From: an uncultured Planctomycetaceae bacterium
Lineage (GTDB): Bacteria > Planctomycetota > Planctomycetia > Pirellulales > Pirellulaceae
Length of the DNA: 64,000 nt
Direction: 5' to 3'
Assembly: GCA_903863885.1 (NCBI GenBank)
Contig: CAIPEB010000011.1
Span: forward strand, 1 to 64,000
Position 1 is the first letter of the stretch, and every line of letters starts with the position of its first letter. The notes under the pieces are model-generated. The model was not told the DNA's origin and searched no databases. It saw nothing but the letters and a program-made list of their open reading frames with translations. This document shows, one piece after another, positions 35,771 through 45,571 of the stretch. The position numbers and the translations under genes are program-made.

Positions 35771-36910
35771 TCATCGAACAGTACCCATGTATCGCATGAA
35801 CTCCGTATCGAGTTTCTGCAGATCTTCTCCGAATGCGCGGCGAAACTCGTCAAGGCGTTCCTGCGGCTCGTCGTTGCGGAGGGGCAGTTTGGCCGAGAGG
35901 ACCTTGAGGTACTTGACGTAGTCCTCCTGGCGTTTGTGAAGCAGGAAGTAGTTGAAGGCCCAGGCTTCCGAATAGGCGTGCGGCGCCGCCCCCGTATTGC
36001 GGAAACGGTCATCCTTGGCGACGAGCGACTCCAGCGAATCCGCGGGGCGGCGCGCCGAGTACTGCTGGAAGTCCGCCAGCCTCACGCGATTCACGTTGTC
36101 GACGGATCGCCAGCCCCGGCGGCTCTGCAGATCGGGCGCCTCGAAGTAGACCGCGATGCCCTCGCTCACCCAGAGCGGAATGTCGGCATATCGCGTTTGC
36201 AGTCCGCCGTTGAACGCGAGCTGATGGGTGGCTTCGTGAATGATCGTGGCCACCGTGCGTTCCGCCTGCGGAAGCGACAGGAGACGGTTGATGTGCTCCG
36301 CGGATGTTCCCCGTCCTGTTTTCGGCAAGGACTCGAGTCCCGTCAGGTCGTACATCGTGATGCGGTTGGTGCGCAGACTGTAATACCCCACAATACTGGG
36401 TGTCGCTTCCTTCAGTTCGTCCTGCGCATAACGGGCAAAGTTCTGTTTCGTGTCGAACACGACGGCCAGCATCGGGCCGGGCGGTTCATCGAGCGCCAGG
36501 CCCCGCTGTTTCCAGAACGTCGAGAATGCCAGGAAAAGCCGCTCGAACAGTGAACCGCACCAGCGCGCGTAATCCTGGGACGTGTTGTAGGCAATCACGT
36601 AATGCGAGGTGTTGTGGATGCGAAAGCCGGGCAATTCGGCGTTGAGCTGGGTTGCGATCTCAGCGGCGTCCCATCGCTTGAAGGGCTTGTCGTCGCTGTG
36701 ACGCTCGATGATCTCCCCGGGTTGAATCGCCCAGAGAGCACCGGCGCGATCTTCAAGCAGCACGCCGCCGTCCTGGCTTTCCACTACGATCTTGCCCACA
36801 GCCTGCCGGGATTGGCCGTCGCGCCGAAATGATATCTGGTCGACTGCAAAACCGGCCTGGGTCGGTAGCGTAAATGCGGCAGCGATTGCCGCCAGCAGTA
36901 TGCGTTTCAT
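35771..36910 (-). CDS. secreted DUF1570-type zinc peptidase-like protein
   Basis: The 379-residue product has a signal peptide (ILLAAIAAAFTLPTQAGFA) and a gluzincin-like domain. The zinc motif HEATH lies in TIIHEATHQLAFN (about residue 222), and a downstream Glu lies in WVSEGIAVYFE. AWAFNYFLLHKRQEDYVKYLK near the C-terminus also fits DUF1570. The fold suggests a metallopeptidase in the envelope, but activity is unproven. The start is ATG 36910; the longer frame adds 21 residues before the signal peptide. Confidence 0.88.
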   Translation of the reverse strand: MKRILLAAIAAAFTLPTQAGFAVDQISFRRDGQSRQAVGKIVVESQDGGVLLEDRAGALWAIQPGEIIERHSDDKPFKRWDAAEIATQLNAELPGFRIHNTSHYVIAYNTSQDYARWCGSLFERLFLAFSTFWKQRGLALDEPPGPMLAVVFDTKQNFARYAQDELKEATPSIVGYYSLRTNRITMYDLTGLESLPKTGRGTSAEHINRLLSLPQAERTVATIIHEATHQLAFNGGLQTRYADIPLWVSEGIAVYFEAPDLQSRRGWRSVDNVNRVRLADFQQYSARRPADSLESLVAKDDRFRNTGAAPHAYSEAWAFNYFLLHKRQEDYVKYLKVLSAKLPLRNDEPQERLDEFRRAFGEDLQKLDTEFMRYMGTVR

Positions 36911-36969
36911 GAGCACAGTATACCCTGAAATGGCAGTGCGAGCGTCGAAGTCCCGAAAACACCAACGGT

Positions 36970-38622
36970 TCAACCGGCCTCCTGTCGGCAGGGATTTCGT
37001 TCCGCGCCGAACCCGCCGTTGTCAGCCGACCACAAGCGAAGGACCAGCATGCTTGCCGCGAACGTGACGGCGACCACAACCAGGCAGATTGCCGCGGCCA
37101 CGTCGTCCACTCCCGCGTGCATCAGACCGAATACCCGCCCGGGAATCGTCCCGAGGCCGGGTGGCGCTGTCAGGCTGGTGGCCGCCAGATCTCCGATGCA
37201 CAGCGTGAACGCCGCGAGCCAGGTTGCGGCCGCAACCTGCCATCGCATGGGCAGTTCAACGCACCACAGACTCTGCCAGGACGAGGCGCCGTCAAGCCGC
37301 GCGGCTTCCAGGATCTGCGCAGGGATCGTTCGCAACGCGTACCAACTCATCCAGACCGTTACCGGCAGGGCTTTCAGCGTCTGTGCGAGCACCGGAGCCA
37401 GGATCGTGTCTTCATAGAGCCAGGCCACCGTCGCGTTGTTCCAGCGATTGAACAGCCAGAGGACAGCCAACCCCACGGCGGGTCCGGGGATTGCGAAACC
37501 CGCAGCGATGACCGCCGAGGCAGCCAGTCGTCCCGCGCGAAATCGCCGGGCCAGTCGTCCGAGCATCAGTCCTGCGGCCGACGCCGCAGTTGCCGCCGGC
37601 AATCCGATGGCCAGGCTCCAGAAATACTCGTACCGAAACTCGGCTGCCGAGCGGAGCAGCAGTTGCACGGCCTTGGCGGCAGACCAGGATCGAATCCACT
37701 CGTCTCCGCTTCGCTGGACCGTCAGACCCAATTGCACCAGGAGGCTGGCCAACGGTGCTCCCGCCATCGTCACGCAGAGGAGCCCCACCCAGACCGCGGC
37801 CGGCCACCGCCAAACGCCCAGGCCGTATCTCGGGGGATGGGCACACGAAATCTCACGGGAGGGCATGCCCAGATGGACTGAGAGCGTGACCGCCCCGAAG
37901 ATCAGCGCAAACCACGCCGCACTCCCGGCGGAAAACGCCGAGACCGTCTGCCCGCAGCCTGTTGGTACGTTGGCCGCCGTTGGGCCGTAGGTGTAGATTT
38001 CCTCGGCGTATGTCCGGATCTGGTAAAGGTCGGTCACTGCGATTTCACCGGAAGTGAATACGAAGACGGCGAGCCCGGCGATGACGAAGGACGGCAGCGC
38101 ACGAACGCACGTGACGTGCAGCGCGACGCGAATCAACCGTCCGTCCAGCAGGGCTGTTTCTTCGAGTTCGGTTTCTACAAATTGCAGCCCGCATCCCGCA
38201 ATCATGATGACCCACGGCACGGCGGCCATCGCGTGGACCCAGATCGCCGCCGGCCAGCCGGTCAGCGCGAGTTGTTCCGCATTGAAGTTCCAGAAAGAGG
38301 GAGAACTCCAGGAAGCCAGCCAGCCTTGTCGTCCAAGGGCCGCGTCCCAGCCGGCGGCCTGCAGATACAGCGGCATGAACAGCATCGCAATGGCCACGGA
38401 CCAGCACAGTCCTGACCCGGGCGAGGTCGTCCTGACGAGAATCCAGGCCGATAGAATTCCAATCGGCAGGGCGATGGCCGAGACGCCTGCTGACAGCAGG
38501 AAAGTGTTGCGCAACAGTGACTCGCCCCGCGGGTCCAGAACGCATGCTGCGCACAGGCCGATCGCGAAACAAACCAGGATTGTCGCGGCCAGAACAGCCG
38601 GTTTCCGGCGGAACTGCAGCAT
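36970..38622 (-). CDS. ABC transporter permease, iron/thiamine-type, two fused halves
   Basis: The 550-residue membrane protein has about 12 hydrophobic segments in two homologous halves, like FbpB/ThiP permeases. The C-terminal half has a good EAA loop (EAARLDGASSWQSLWCVELP). The N-terminal one is degenerate (EETALLDGRLIRVALHVTCV). No ATPase or binding-protein gene is adjacent, so its partners are elsewhere or it is an orphan. The substrate cannot be inferred beyond the family's Fe3+, thiamine or related solutes. Confidence 0.85.
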   Translation of the reverse strand: MLQFRRKPAVLAATILVCFAIGLCAACVLDPRGESLLRNTFLLSAGVSAIALPIGILSAWILVRTTSPGSGLCWSVAIAMLFMPLYLQAAGWDAALGRQGWLASWSSPSFWNFNAEQLALTGWPAAIWVHAMAAVPWVIMIAGCGLQFVETELEETALLDGRLIRVALHVTCVRALPSFVIAGLAVFVFTSGEIAVTDLYQIRTYAEEIYTYGPTAANVPTGCGQTVSAFSAGSAAWFALIFGAVTLSVHLGMPSREISCAHPPRYGLGVWRWPAAVWVGLLCVTMAGAPLASLLVQLGLTVQRSGDEWIRSWSAAKAVQLLLRSAAEFRYEYFWSLAIGLPAATAASAAGLMLGRLARRFRAGRLAASAVIAAGFAIPGPAVGLAVLWLFNRWNNATVAWLYEDTILAPVLAQTLKALPVTVWMSWYALRTIPAQILEAARLDGASSWQSLWCVELPMRWQVAAATWLAAFTLCIGDLAATSLTAPPGLGTIPGRVFGLMHAGVDDVAAAICLVVVAVTFAASMLVLRLWSADNGGFGAERNPCRQEAG

Positions 38623-38691
38623 GTGCGTACTCTCGCGCGGCCGGAGACGTGCGGAATCCCGCTTCGCGTGTCGCCGATAGCCAAACGGAAG

Positions 38692-39627
38692 TTATCGGCG
38701 GGGCACCGCCGGCTGCGAACTTGCCGTGGCGGTATCGTCGGAGACCAGTTCTTCCGTGAATCTCGCCAGGTATTTCATTTCGCTGTCCGGGCCTCGAAAG
38801 CCGACGACCACTTCATCCCAGTCCATCTGCTTGGCAACGATCCGGCCGGCATCCACATCGAACTTGATCGTGCCGTTAGTCAACTGCTGGACCAGCTGCG
38901 CCTGGATACGCGGATCGTCGACCGGCGTGAGAACTTCAGTCTTCACCTGAATGGTGGCCAATCCGGTCTGCACTTTTTCCAGCGTGTATCGCTTGCGGAT
39001 CTTGATGTGATCGACTCGGCCATCGGGCTGACGCACCTGCAACTCGGATGGCTCGTACCACGAGCTGCCCGCATGCACCGGTTTGGGCGGCAGCAGCATG
39101 ATGATGTCGCCCAGGCCCAGATTGAATTTCGAGGATTCGCCCCCTTTTTCCAGGATCTGGCCGCTGTCGGTGATCGTGGCGCTCGTCAGCGGCTTGCCCA
39201 CGGTCTTGGCGACCTGCTGGTATTCCGGCGGCGCCTCAGCGCCACTCTGACTGTTGTAGGCGACCTCCGGACGGTCGGAGACCTGCTGCCACATGTCCAC
39301 ATTCTCGACCGAGTGGGTAAACGTGAACTTGCCCTGCGGGTCAACTTCCTTGACCTGCCACAGTTTGGTCGAAACACTGCGCGATTTCGAGGACTGTGTA
39401 TTGCCGCTGATCTTGGTTTCCGTGGTGCCCAGGTGCGTGACTTTCCAGCGGATCGTCTCATCCGTAGCGAACTTGTACCTCAGCAGGTACTCTTCGGACG
39501 GCTTGGCAGGCTGGGTCGGAGCATCCGTTTCGGGTGTGGCGGGGGCCGCCGTCTCCGCTCCGCGAGCCGACGAGATAAGGACCGGCAACGAAAACAACAC
39601 AGACAATACCAGCAGATTCCGCTTCAT
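38692..39627 (-). CDS. secreted protein, DUF6263-like
   Basis: The 311-residue product has a signal peptide (LLVLSVLFSLPVLISSARGA), a Thr/Ala/Pro linker, and a long beta-rich domain. Segments such as LLRYKFATDETIRWKVTH, LPPKPVHAGSSWYEPSEL and IKIRKRYTLEKVQTG look like the exported beta-sandwich family DUF6263. ATG 39627 has AAGGAT seven bases upstream. There is no catalytic motif; function unknown. Confidence 0.75.
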   Translation of the reverse strand: MKRNLLVLSVLFSLPVLISSARGAETAAPATPETDAPTQPAKPSEEYLLRYKFATDETIRWKVTHLGTTETKISGNTQSSKSRSVSTKLWQVKEVDPQGKFTFTHSVENVDMWQQVSDRPEVAYNSQSGAEAPPEYQQVAKTVGKPLTSATITDSGQILEKGGESSKFNLGLGDIIMLLPPKPVHAGSSWYEPSELQVRQPDGRVDHIKIRKRYTLEKVQTGLATIQVKTEVLTPVDDPRIQAQLVQQLTNGTIKFDVDAGRIVAKQMDWDEVVVGFRGPDSEMKYLARFTEELVSDDTATASSQPAVPRR

Positions 39628-39689
39628 GTTTGCATCCTTGCCATGGAGACTGGATTTCGACACGGGGTCCAGCTAATGCCAAGCGGGAG

Positions 39690-40607
39690 TCACGGATAGC
39701 TGCTCCCTGCGTAATCGTCTCGTCTTCCGATTCCTCCGCCCCAGCCGAGTTTTTCGCGCAAAGTGCGAAAGTAGTTGTGCCCTTTGACCTCCACTAACTT
39801 GAAAGTCGCCTCAGCCCGTTCGACACAGACCCGATCGCCCGCAACCAACCGGCAGACCGTTCGTCCGTCGACAACCGCCGAAGTGTTCTCTTGCGGTTCG
39901 CGGACAATCAACTCGAACCGCCTATCGGCCGTATCAACCACCGGTCGCACCGTCAACGTGTGCGGGCTGATCGGCGATACGACAAATGCCTGCATGCTCT
40001 TGCGCAGGATCGGGCCGCCTGCTGAAAGGCTATGGGCTGTCGATCCCACCGGGGTGCTGATGATCAGGCCGTCGCAACTATAAGTAGTTGCCAATTCTGA
40101 GTCAACGTAAAGATCAATGGTCAGAATCGAGAAGGGAGGACCGCCCAGAACGGCCGTTTCGTTGAGTCCGAGTTCATCGAACAGGACCCGTTCGCCTCGA
40201 TGTACCTGACAGCGGAACATCAGGTGGTCCACAATGGTTACTTCGCCCCGACAGATTTCAGGCAGGCAGGCCACCAGATCATCAGGGGGCAGGGCAGCCA
40301 GAAACCCCAGTTTGCCGAGGTTAACGCCGAGTACCGGGACCTGATGGCTTCCCATGTGGCGGGCCGCCCTCAGTATTGTGCCGTCGCCGCCCAGCACGAT
40401 GGCCATATCGCAATCAGCCGCTCTCAATGATTGCTGCAACTCGATATCTACGAGCGAGATTTCCGCATACTGTGCGATGATCGGCAGCAATCGGGCCGCC
40501 GCTTCGCGCACATGGGGCCGTTCGCCGCTGGCCAGCAGCATTACACGGGGAAATCGACCTTGATCGACCCAACTCGGCCGACCTGGGGGGGATGGTAATG
40601 AACTCAT
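39690..40607 (-). CDS. nadK: NAD kinase
   Basis: The 305-residue product phosphorylates NAD+ to NADP+. It has the GGDGTILRAAR motif (about residue 73), VNLGKLGFLA, the LNETAVLGG loop, and the SCDGLIISTPVGSTAHSLSAGGP nucleotide site, where Val replaces the usual Thr of TPTGSTA. The C-terminus is a normal beta domain. It lies 62 bases upstream of the DUF6263-like gene on the same strand. Confidence 0.95.
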   Translation of the reverse strand: MSSLPSPPGRPSWVDQGRFPRVMLLASGERPHVREAAARLLPIIAQYAEISLVDIELQQSLRAADCDMAIVLGGDGTILRAARHMGSHQVPVLGVNLGKLGFLAALPPDDLVACLPEICRGEVTIVDHLMFRCQVHRGERVLFDELGLNETAVLGGPPFSILTIDLYVDSELATTYSCDGLIISTPVGSTAHSLSAGGPILRKSMQAFVVSPISPHTLTVRPVVDTADRRFELIVREPQENTSAVVDGRTVCRLVAGDRVCVERAEATFKLVEVKGHNYFRTLREKLGWGGGIGRRDDYAGSSYP

Positions 40608-40684
40608 GGCGACGCCCCATGGCTTCTGATTCCGTTGGCCTTGCGAGTCTCAAGTGCACGGGAATCCGAGCGGCCCGGTAAAAC

Positions 40685-40711
40685 GTGTGATCCGGAAATC
40701 TGTGTGATCCG
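40685..40711. repeat. direct repeat GTGTGATCCG x2 upstream of nadK
   Basis: The ten-base GTGTGATCCG occurs at 40685-40694 and 40702-40711, with starts 17 bases apart, in the 196-base gap upstream of nadK. It may be a paired operator or chance. No clear promoter was located beside it. Confidence 0.35.
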
Positions 40712-40803
40712 AAACTCCGCGATGCCGAGCGAACGACGGTTCGCCGAATCCCGGATTGCCGATTCTACTGCGCCACTCGATGCTGCTGCGAGCGCATTCC
40801 GCT

Positions 40804-42729
40804 TCAGGTCCTGGAACCTTCGACTTGCTGTTCTCGCGAGTCTCGGCCGCTGCAGGTTGCCGCCAGCTGCCTGCAGGCTTGAGCGATGCCGTCGGCGGAG
40901 AGGCCGAGATCCGTCAGCAATTCGCTTCGATCACCGTGTTCCACGAAGCGGTCGGGGAGGCCGACCCGGTGGATTCGCCGCAGATCCAAGCGGGCTTCGC
41001 AGGCGGCTTCAAGCACTGCGCTGCCGAAGCCGCCGGGCAAGGAACCTTCCTCGACGGTCAGGATGAACGCACACTCGCGGCATGCTCTCTCGAGCATTTC
41101 GACGTCGAGCGGCTTGATGAACCTTGCATTTACCACGCCGACATCCAATCCTTCGAGTTGCAGTTGCTCGGCGGCGCGCAGCGCGGCGGATACCAGTGTG
41201 CCGCACGCGAGGATCACGCCGTCGCGGCCCCATCGAAGCACCTCGCTGCGGCCGATCTCGACGGGAGACCGCGGCCCGCTCAGCGTCTGGGCTGTGCATT
41301 TCGGATAGCGAATGGCGCAGGGTCCGTTGTGCTCGAGTGCGAAGTCCAGCATGGCGTCGAGATCGTACGAATCGCCGGGCGCCATGACGACGATATTGGG
41401 GAAGATCCGCATGTACGCCAGATCGTAGACGCCGTGGTGTGTCGGACCGTCGGGTCCCGTCAGGCCGGCGCGGTCCATCATGAACACGACGGGCAGATTT
41501 TGCAGTGATGCTTCCTGGAAGACCTGATCGAAACTCCGCTGCAGAAAGGTGCTGTAGATATCGACGATCGGCCGAAGCCCGGCTTTTGCCATGCCTGCCG
41601 CGAAAGCCACGGCGTGCGATTCGCAGATGCCCGTATCGAAGAACCGGTCGGGAAACTGTTCCCGCACGGCTTCCAGCTTGTTCCCCTGGCACATCGCTGC
41701 GGTCAGCACGGCGACTCGCGGGTTGCGGGCCATTTGGGACCGGATCGCTTCGCTGGCACAATCGGTGTAAGCCCTCTCCTGCGAAACCCCCTTGGGAATC
41801 GCCTTGCCGTTGTCCGTTTCAAAGGCGGGCGGAGTGTGAAAGAACACCGGGTCTTCGGCGGCCGGCTGGAATCCATGGCCTTTTTCGGTGACCACGTGCA
41901 GCAGAATCGGGCCCTTGAGCGTTTTGACCATCTGCAGGTACTTGCGCAGAACGGCGATGTTGTGGCCGTCGACGGGGCCGAGATACCGGAATCCCAGTTC
42001 CTCGAAGAGCATGCCGCCGTGCAGACCCGCCTTGAAGGCTTCTTTCATCTGGGCCAGGAACCGTTCGGCGGGGTCGCCGAACAAAGGCACCATGTTCAGA
42101 GCCCTGACGACTTCCAGCTTGAGTCCCGTGTAGAACGGGTTCGTGCGCAGACGGTCGAGATATTGAGCCAAACCTCCCACGCGGGGACAGATCGACATCT
42201 TGTTGTCGTTGAGCACGACCAGCAGGTTCTTCTCCAGCCCCCCGGCGTTATTCATGGCCTCAAACGCGATGCCCGATGGCAGGGCGCCGTCGCCGATCAC
42301 CGCCACGGCGTGGCGGTCGGTGTTGCCCATGAGATCGTCGCCGCAGCGAAGGCCGAGCACCGTGGAGATGCTCGATCCGGCGTGCCCGGTCATGAACAGG
42401 TCATATTCGCTTTCTGCGGGATTCGGGTACCCCATCAGCCCGCCGCGAGTGCGGATTGCGCCGAATTGCCGGTAACGGCCGGTTACCAGCTTGTGCGGAT
42501 AGATCTGGTGCCCGGTATCCCAGATCAAACGGTCCGTTCGGAAATCGAATACGCTGTGCAGCGCGAGGCACAGTTCGACGACACCGAGGTTCGATGCGAA
42601 GTGCGCCGAGCGGGCACTCAGCAGATGGCACAACACGTCCCGGATTTCGTCAGCCAGTTGCTTAAGTTGCGCAACGCTCATTTGCCGCAGCTGCTGCGGC
42701 GACTCGATTCGCGAAAGCAATTCGTGCAT
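40804..42729 (-). CDS. dxs: 1-deoxy-D-xylulose-5-phosphate synthase
   Basis: The 641-residue TPP enzyme condenses pyruvate and glyceraldehyde-3-phosphate in the first step of the MEP isoprenoid pathway. It has the conserved HFASNLGVVELCLALH, GHQIYPHKL, GHAGSSIS, the TPP/Mg motif GDGALPSGIAFEAMNNAG, LDGHN-like PVDGHN, ESHAVAFAAGMA and DRAGLTGPDGPTHHG. Length is normal. It lies three bases after the prenyl synthase stop, forming the xseA-xseB-ispA-dxs block seen in many bacteria. Confidence 0.97.
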   Translation of the reverse strand: MHELLSRIESPQQLRQMSVAQLKQLADEIRDVLCHLLSARSAHFASNLGVVELCLALHSVFDFRTDRLIWDTGHQIYPHKLVTGRYRQFGAIRTRGGLMGYPNPAESEYDLFMTGHAGSSISTVLGLRCGDDLMGNTDRHAVAVIGDGALPSGIAFEAMNNAGGLEKNLLVVLNDNKMSICPRVGGLAQYLDRLRTNPFYTGLKLEVVRALNMVPLFGDPAERFLAQMKEAFKAGLHGGMLFEELGFRYLGPVDGHNIAVLRKYLQMVKTLKGPILLHVVTEKGHGFQPAAEDPVFFHTPPAFETDNGKAIPKGVSQERAYTDCASEAIRSQMARNPRVAVLTAAMCQGNKLEAVREQFPDRFFDTGICESHAVAFAAGMAKAGLRPIVDIYSTFLQRSFDQVFQEASLQNLPVVFMMDRAGLTGPDGPTHHGVYDLAYMRIFPNIVVMAPGDSYDLDAMLDFALEHNGPCAIRYPKCTAQTLSGPRSPVEIGRSEVLRWGRDGVILACGTLVSAALRAAEQLQLEGLDVGVVNARFIKPLDVEMLERACRECAFILTVEEGSLPGGFGSAVLEAACEARLDLRRIHRVGLPDRFVEHGDRSELLTDLGLSADGIAQACRQLAATCSGRDSREQQVEGSRT

Positions 42730-42732
42730 GGC

Positions 42733-43629
42733 TTAACGGTCTCTTTCCACAACGAAGTGCGCCAGCGCTGCGAGTCGGTTCCCGCGGGCGGCGAACGAAT
42801 CGATGGCCTCGCACGCCTCGCTGACCAGCTGCCGGGCGCGTTCTTTGCTCTCGGCGATGCCCAGCAGCGAAGGAAACGTCAGTTTACCGTGATCGCGATC
42901 CTTGCCGGTGCGTTTTCCCACGTCCGACTCGTTTCCGTGTATGTCCAGCAGATCGTCCACGATCTGGAATGCCAGGCCCAGCTTCTGCCCGTAGACATCC
43001 AGGCATTCGATATCTGCCGTTGCGGCCTGAGCCGCCAGGGCGCCCAGCTTCAACGAAACGCCGATCAGGGCCCCGGTCTTGCGGCGGTGGATCTGCTCCA
43101 ACAAACGCAGGTCGCCGGCCGCGAATTGCGAGGCCAGATCATCCGATTGTCCGCCCACCAGACCGCTGGCGCCGGCGGCGCATCCCAATTCCGCGCAGCA
43201 GCGGGCAGCCACCGATGCCGGCTGGATTCCCGAGGCCAATACCTCGAATGCCCTGGCCAGCAGCGCATCGCCGGCGAGTATGGCGAGCGCCTCTCCGAAC
43301 ACGATATGACAGGTCGGCAGTCCGCGGCGCAGTGCGTCGTCGTCCATGGCCGGCAGGTCGTCGTGGATCAGCGAATACGTGTGCACCATCTCGACCGCTG
43401 CCGCCGCAGGCATCGCCGCCTCTCTGGTACAACCGCAGGCCTCCGCCGCCATTAACACGAGCAGTGCACGCAGTCGCTTGCCCGGTGCCAGGAGGCTGTG
43501 CCGCATCGCTTCGCGCAGCCGAGACGGGCAGTCCGCATCGTATTCGGTGTATCGGGTCAGCGCGGACTCGATTTCGGAGCGGACCTGATTCGCATATTCG
43601 ACGAAGATCGCAGCGGGCGTCTGCACCAT
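42733..43629 (-). CDS. ispA: geranylgeranyl/farnesyl diphosphate synthase
   Basis: The 298-residue trans-polyprenyl synthase has the first Asp-rich motif DDLPAMDDD (about residue 90), the second FQIVDDLLDIHGNE (about 225), and a GKRLRALLVLMAAEAC N-terminal substrate site. It makes C15 or C20 diphosphates from the products of the MEP pathway. Placement immediately before dxs fits this role; product chain length cannot be read with confidence. Confidence 0.94.
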   Translation of the reverse strand: MVQTPAAIFVEYANQVRSEIESALTRYTEYDADCPSRLREAMRHSLLAPGKRLRALLVLMAAEACGCTREAAMPAAAAVEMVHTYSLIHDDLPAMDDDALRRGLPTCHIVFGEALAILAGDALLARAFEVLASGIQPASVAARCCAELGCAAGASGLVGGQSDDLASQFAAGDLRLLEQIHRRKTGALIGVSLKLGALAAQAATADIECLDVYGQKLGLAFQIVDDLLDIHGNESDVGKRTGKDRDHGKLTFPSLLGIAESKERARQLVSEACEAIDSFAARGNRLAALAHFVVERDR

Positions 43630-43713
43630 GAAGATCTCGGCCGAGGCGTCAAGGATGAACTTATCTTCGCGGACACGCCGAGAAGTCGGGTGGTTCCGAG
43701 CAAAGGCAGAATT

Positions 43714-44100
43714 CTAGAACAGCCCCCGCGGATTGTCCACCTCGCCGGTGGTCTCCTTGCGTGACGGCTTGTCGCTCGGGCCGGAGGCGGACGAACGCCG
43801 TCGCGCCCTCCGTTCCTGCTTCTGTTCCAGCGTCAGCGACGCGTCTTCGAGCGGCTCAGTGACCGGATTTCCGTCCGCATCGACGCCCGTGAGGACCATG
43901 ATCCTGCGTTCCGCCTGCGCCAGCGCCTCGTGGCACTGCTTCAGACACCCCACGGCCGCCTCGTATTGGGCGAGCGAATCTCCCAATCCCAGCTGGCCGT
44001 CCTCCAGCGTCCGCACGATGTTCTCCAGACGGGCAAACGCCGTCTCGAAACAGACGCTTTCTGTTTCGGCGGATGGCTGTCGCGGTTCCGGCTTAGTCAC
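43714..44100 (-). CDS. xseB: exodeoxyribonuclease VII small subunit
   Basis: The 128-residue product has the XseB domain at residues 17-75 (CFETAFARLENIVRTLEDGQLGLGDSLAQYEAAVGCLKQC is its core). It adds a basic and Ser-rich C-terminal tail of about 50 residues, longer than the usual 80-residue protein. It forms exonuclease VII with XseA. Its start overlaps the xseA stop by eight bases, indicating coupling. Confidence 0.93.
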   Translation of the reverse strand: MTKPEPRQPSAETESVCFETAFARLENIVRTLEDGQLGLGDSLAQYEAAVGCLKQCHEALAQAERRIMVLTGVDADGNPVTEPLEDASLTLEQKQERRARRRSSASGPSDKPSRKETTGEVDNPRGLF

Positions 44101-45433
44101 GGCGATGCTCCTTGGGTGATTTCCGCATTTCTGTTTCGTTTGCCGGCAGGTCGTGGTCCGCCGTCGAGACCTGTTCCACTCGACTGGTCGTCCGGCCTGA
44201 GCTGTATCGCGTGATGATCAGTGCTCCGACCTGCAGGCTGCCGGCACTGCGTACGGGGACACCGTCCGCGGCGTGTTCCGTGATGCTGTAGCCGCGAGAC
44301 AGCACGGCCAGAGGGCTGACGCTTTCCGTTCGGGCGGCCAGCCAGTTCAATCGCTCCCTCGCATGCCGAACATGACGGCTCAGAGCCTGGCGGGACCGTG
44401 CATCCAGTTCATCGAGCAGCCTGGCCAGATCGTGCAGCCTGTCGAAGGGGCGCCTCATCACGCGCCGCTGCTCGATCGATTCCAATCGGGAACGCGCTGC
44501 TGCCGCCCGGGACCGCAGCGAAGCGGCCATGCGCTGCCGCAACTGCCGGAGACGCGATTCGATTTCGTCCGCGGACGGGACAACACGCTCCGCCGCCTCG
44601 CTCGGCGTCAGCGCGCGGACATCGGCGACCAGGTCCGACAACGTGACATCGATCTCGTGGCCAACCGCCGAAACGACGGGGATTTCCGATTGGAAGATTG
44701 CACGCACCACCGGCTCTTCGTTGAAGCACCACAGATCCTCGACGCTTCCGCCGCCGCGTCCGACAACCAATACATCGGGTCTGGGATGCAGCCGGTTCGC
44801 GGTGCGGATGCCGTCGGCGATCTCGTCTGCCGCGCCTTCACCCTGCACTCGAACGGGAATCACGAGCACGTCCACGCTCTTCCAACGGCGGCGCAGCACT
44901 TCCAGAAAATCGCGGATCGCGGCACCCGTCGGGCTGGTGACCAGAGCAATGCGTTTCGGGAATCGCGGCAGGGGTTTCTTGTGGCAGGCGTCGAACAGCC
45001 CCTCGGCTGCCAGTCGCTGCTGCAGTTGCCGCAGCGCCAATTGCAGGGCACCGACGCCCTGCGGCTCGATCTGCCGCACCACAAGTTGATAGCTGCCTCG
45101 CGGCGGGTACACGTCCAGGTTGCCGCAGCAGACCACTTCCATGCCGTCCTCGAGCTGAAAGCGGAGGCGACTGGCCGCGCTGCGCCACATGACGCCGCGG
45201 ATCTGGGCGTTGGCGTCTTTCAGCGTGAAGTAGACGTGTCCCGACTGCGGACGCGAGATGTCCGACAATTCGCCGTTGACCCAAACCGCGGGAAAGGTCG
45301 ACTCCAGCGTCTCCTTGATAAGACCGGTCAGTTGCGAGACGCTGAATACGGGCGGATCGGCCGCAGGATCATTACCGCCTGACGGAAGATCGCCGCCCGA
45401 AAGATCAAAGGGTCGTGTCGGAAATTCGTTCAT
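44093..45433 (-). CDS. xseA: exodeoxyribonuclease VII large subunit
   Basis: The 446-residue product has an N-terminal OB fold (FSVSQLTGLIKETLESTF, VWVNGELSDISRPQSGHVYFTLKD), the catalytic core (ALVTSPTGAAIRDFLEVLRRR, VVGRGGGSVEDLWCFNEE, SAVGHEIDVTLSDLVADVRALTPSEAAE), a coiled coil, and the C-terminal LSRGYSI motif. The start is ATG 45433 (NEFPTRPFD); the longer frame adds 19 residues. The enzyme degrades single-stranded DNA. Confidence 0.96.
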   Translation of the reverse strand: MNEFPTRPFDLSGGDLPSGGNDPAADPPVFSVSQLTGLIKETLESTFPAVWVNGELSDISRPQSGHVYFTLKDANAQIRGVMWRSAASRLRFQLEDGMEVVCCGNLDVYPPRGSYQLVVRQIEPQGVGALQLALRQLQQRLAAEGLFDACHKKPLPRFPKRIALVTSPTGAAIRDFLEVLRRRWKSVDVLVIPVRVQGEGAADEIADGIRTANRLHPRPDVLVVGRGGGSVEDLWCFNEEPVVRAIFQSEIPVVSAVGHEIDVTLSDLVADVRALTPSEAAERVVPSADEIESRLRQLRQRMAASLRSRAAAARSRLESIEQRRVMRRPFDRLHDLARLLDELDARSRQALSRHVRHARERLNWLAARTESVSPLAVLSRGYSITEHAADGVPVRSAGSLQVGALIITRYSSGRTTSRVEQVSTADHDLPANETEMRKSPKEHRRD

Positions 45434-45571
45434 GCGTGCCACGTTTTTCAGGTAGCTCTGAAGGGAGAGCGGTGCTGCAAGGGACGACAATACCGCGCGA
45501 ACGATTCCGAGAAACTAACGCTTTGCGAAGTATCGCGAAAGGGCAGGGGAGAATGCAGGCAGGGCGGGCCG

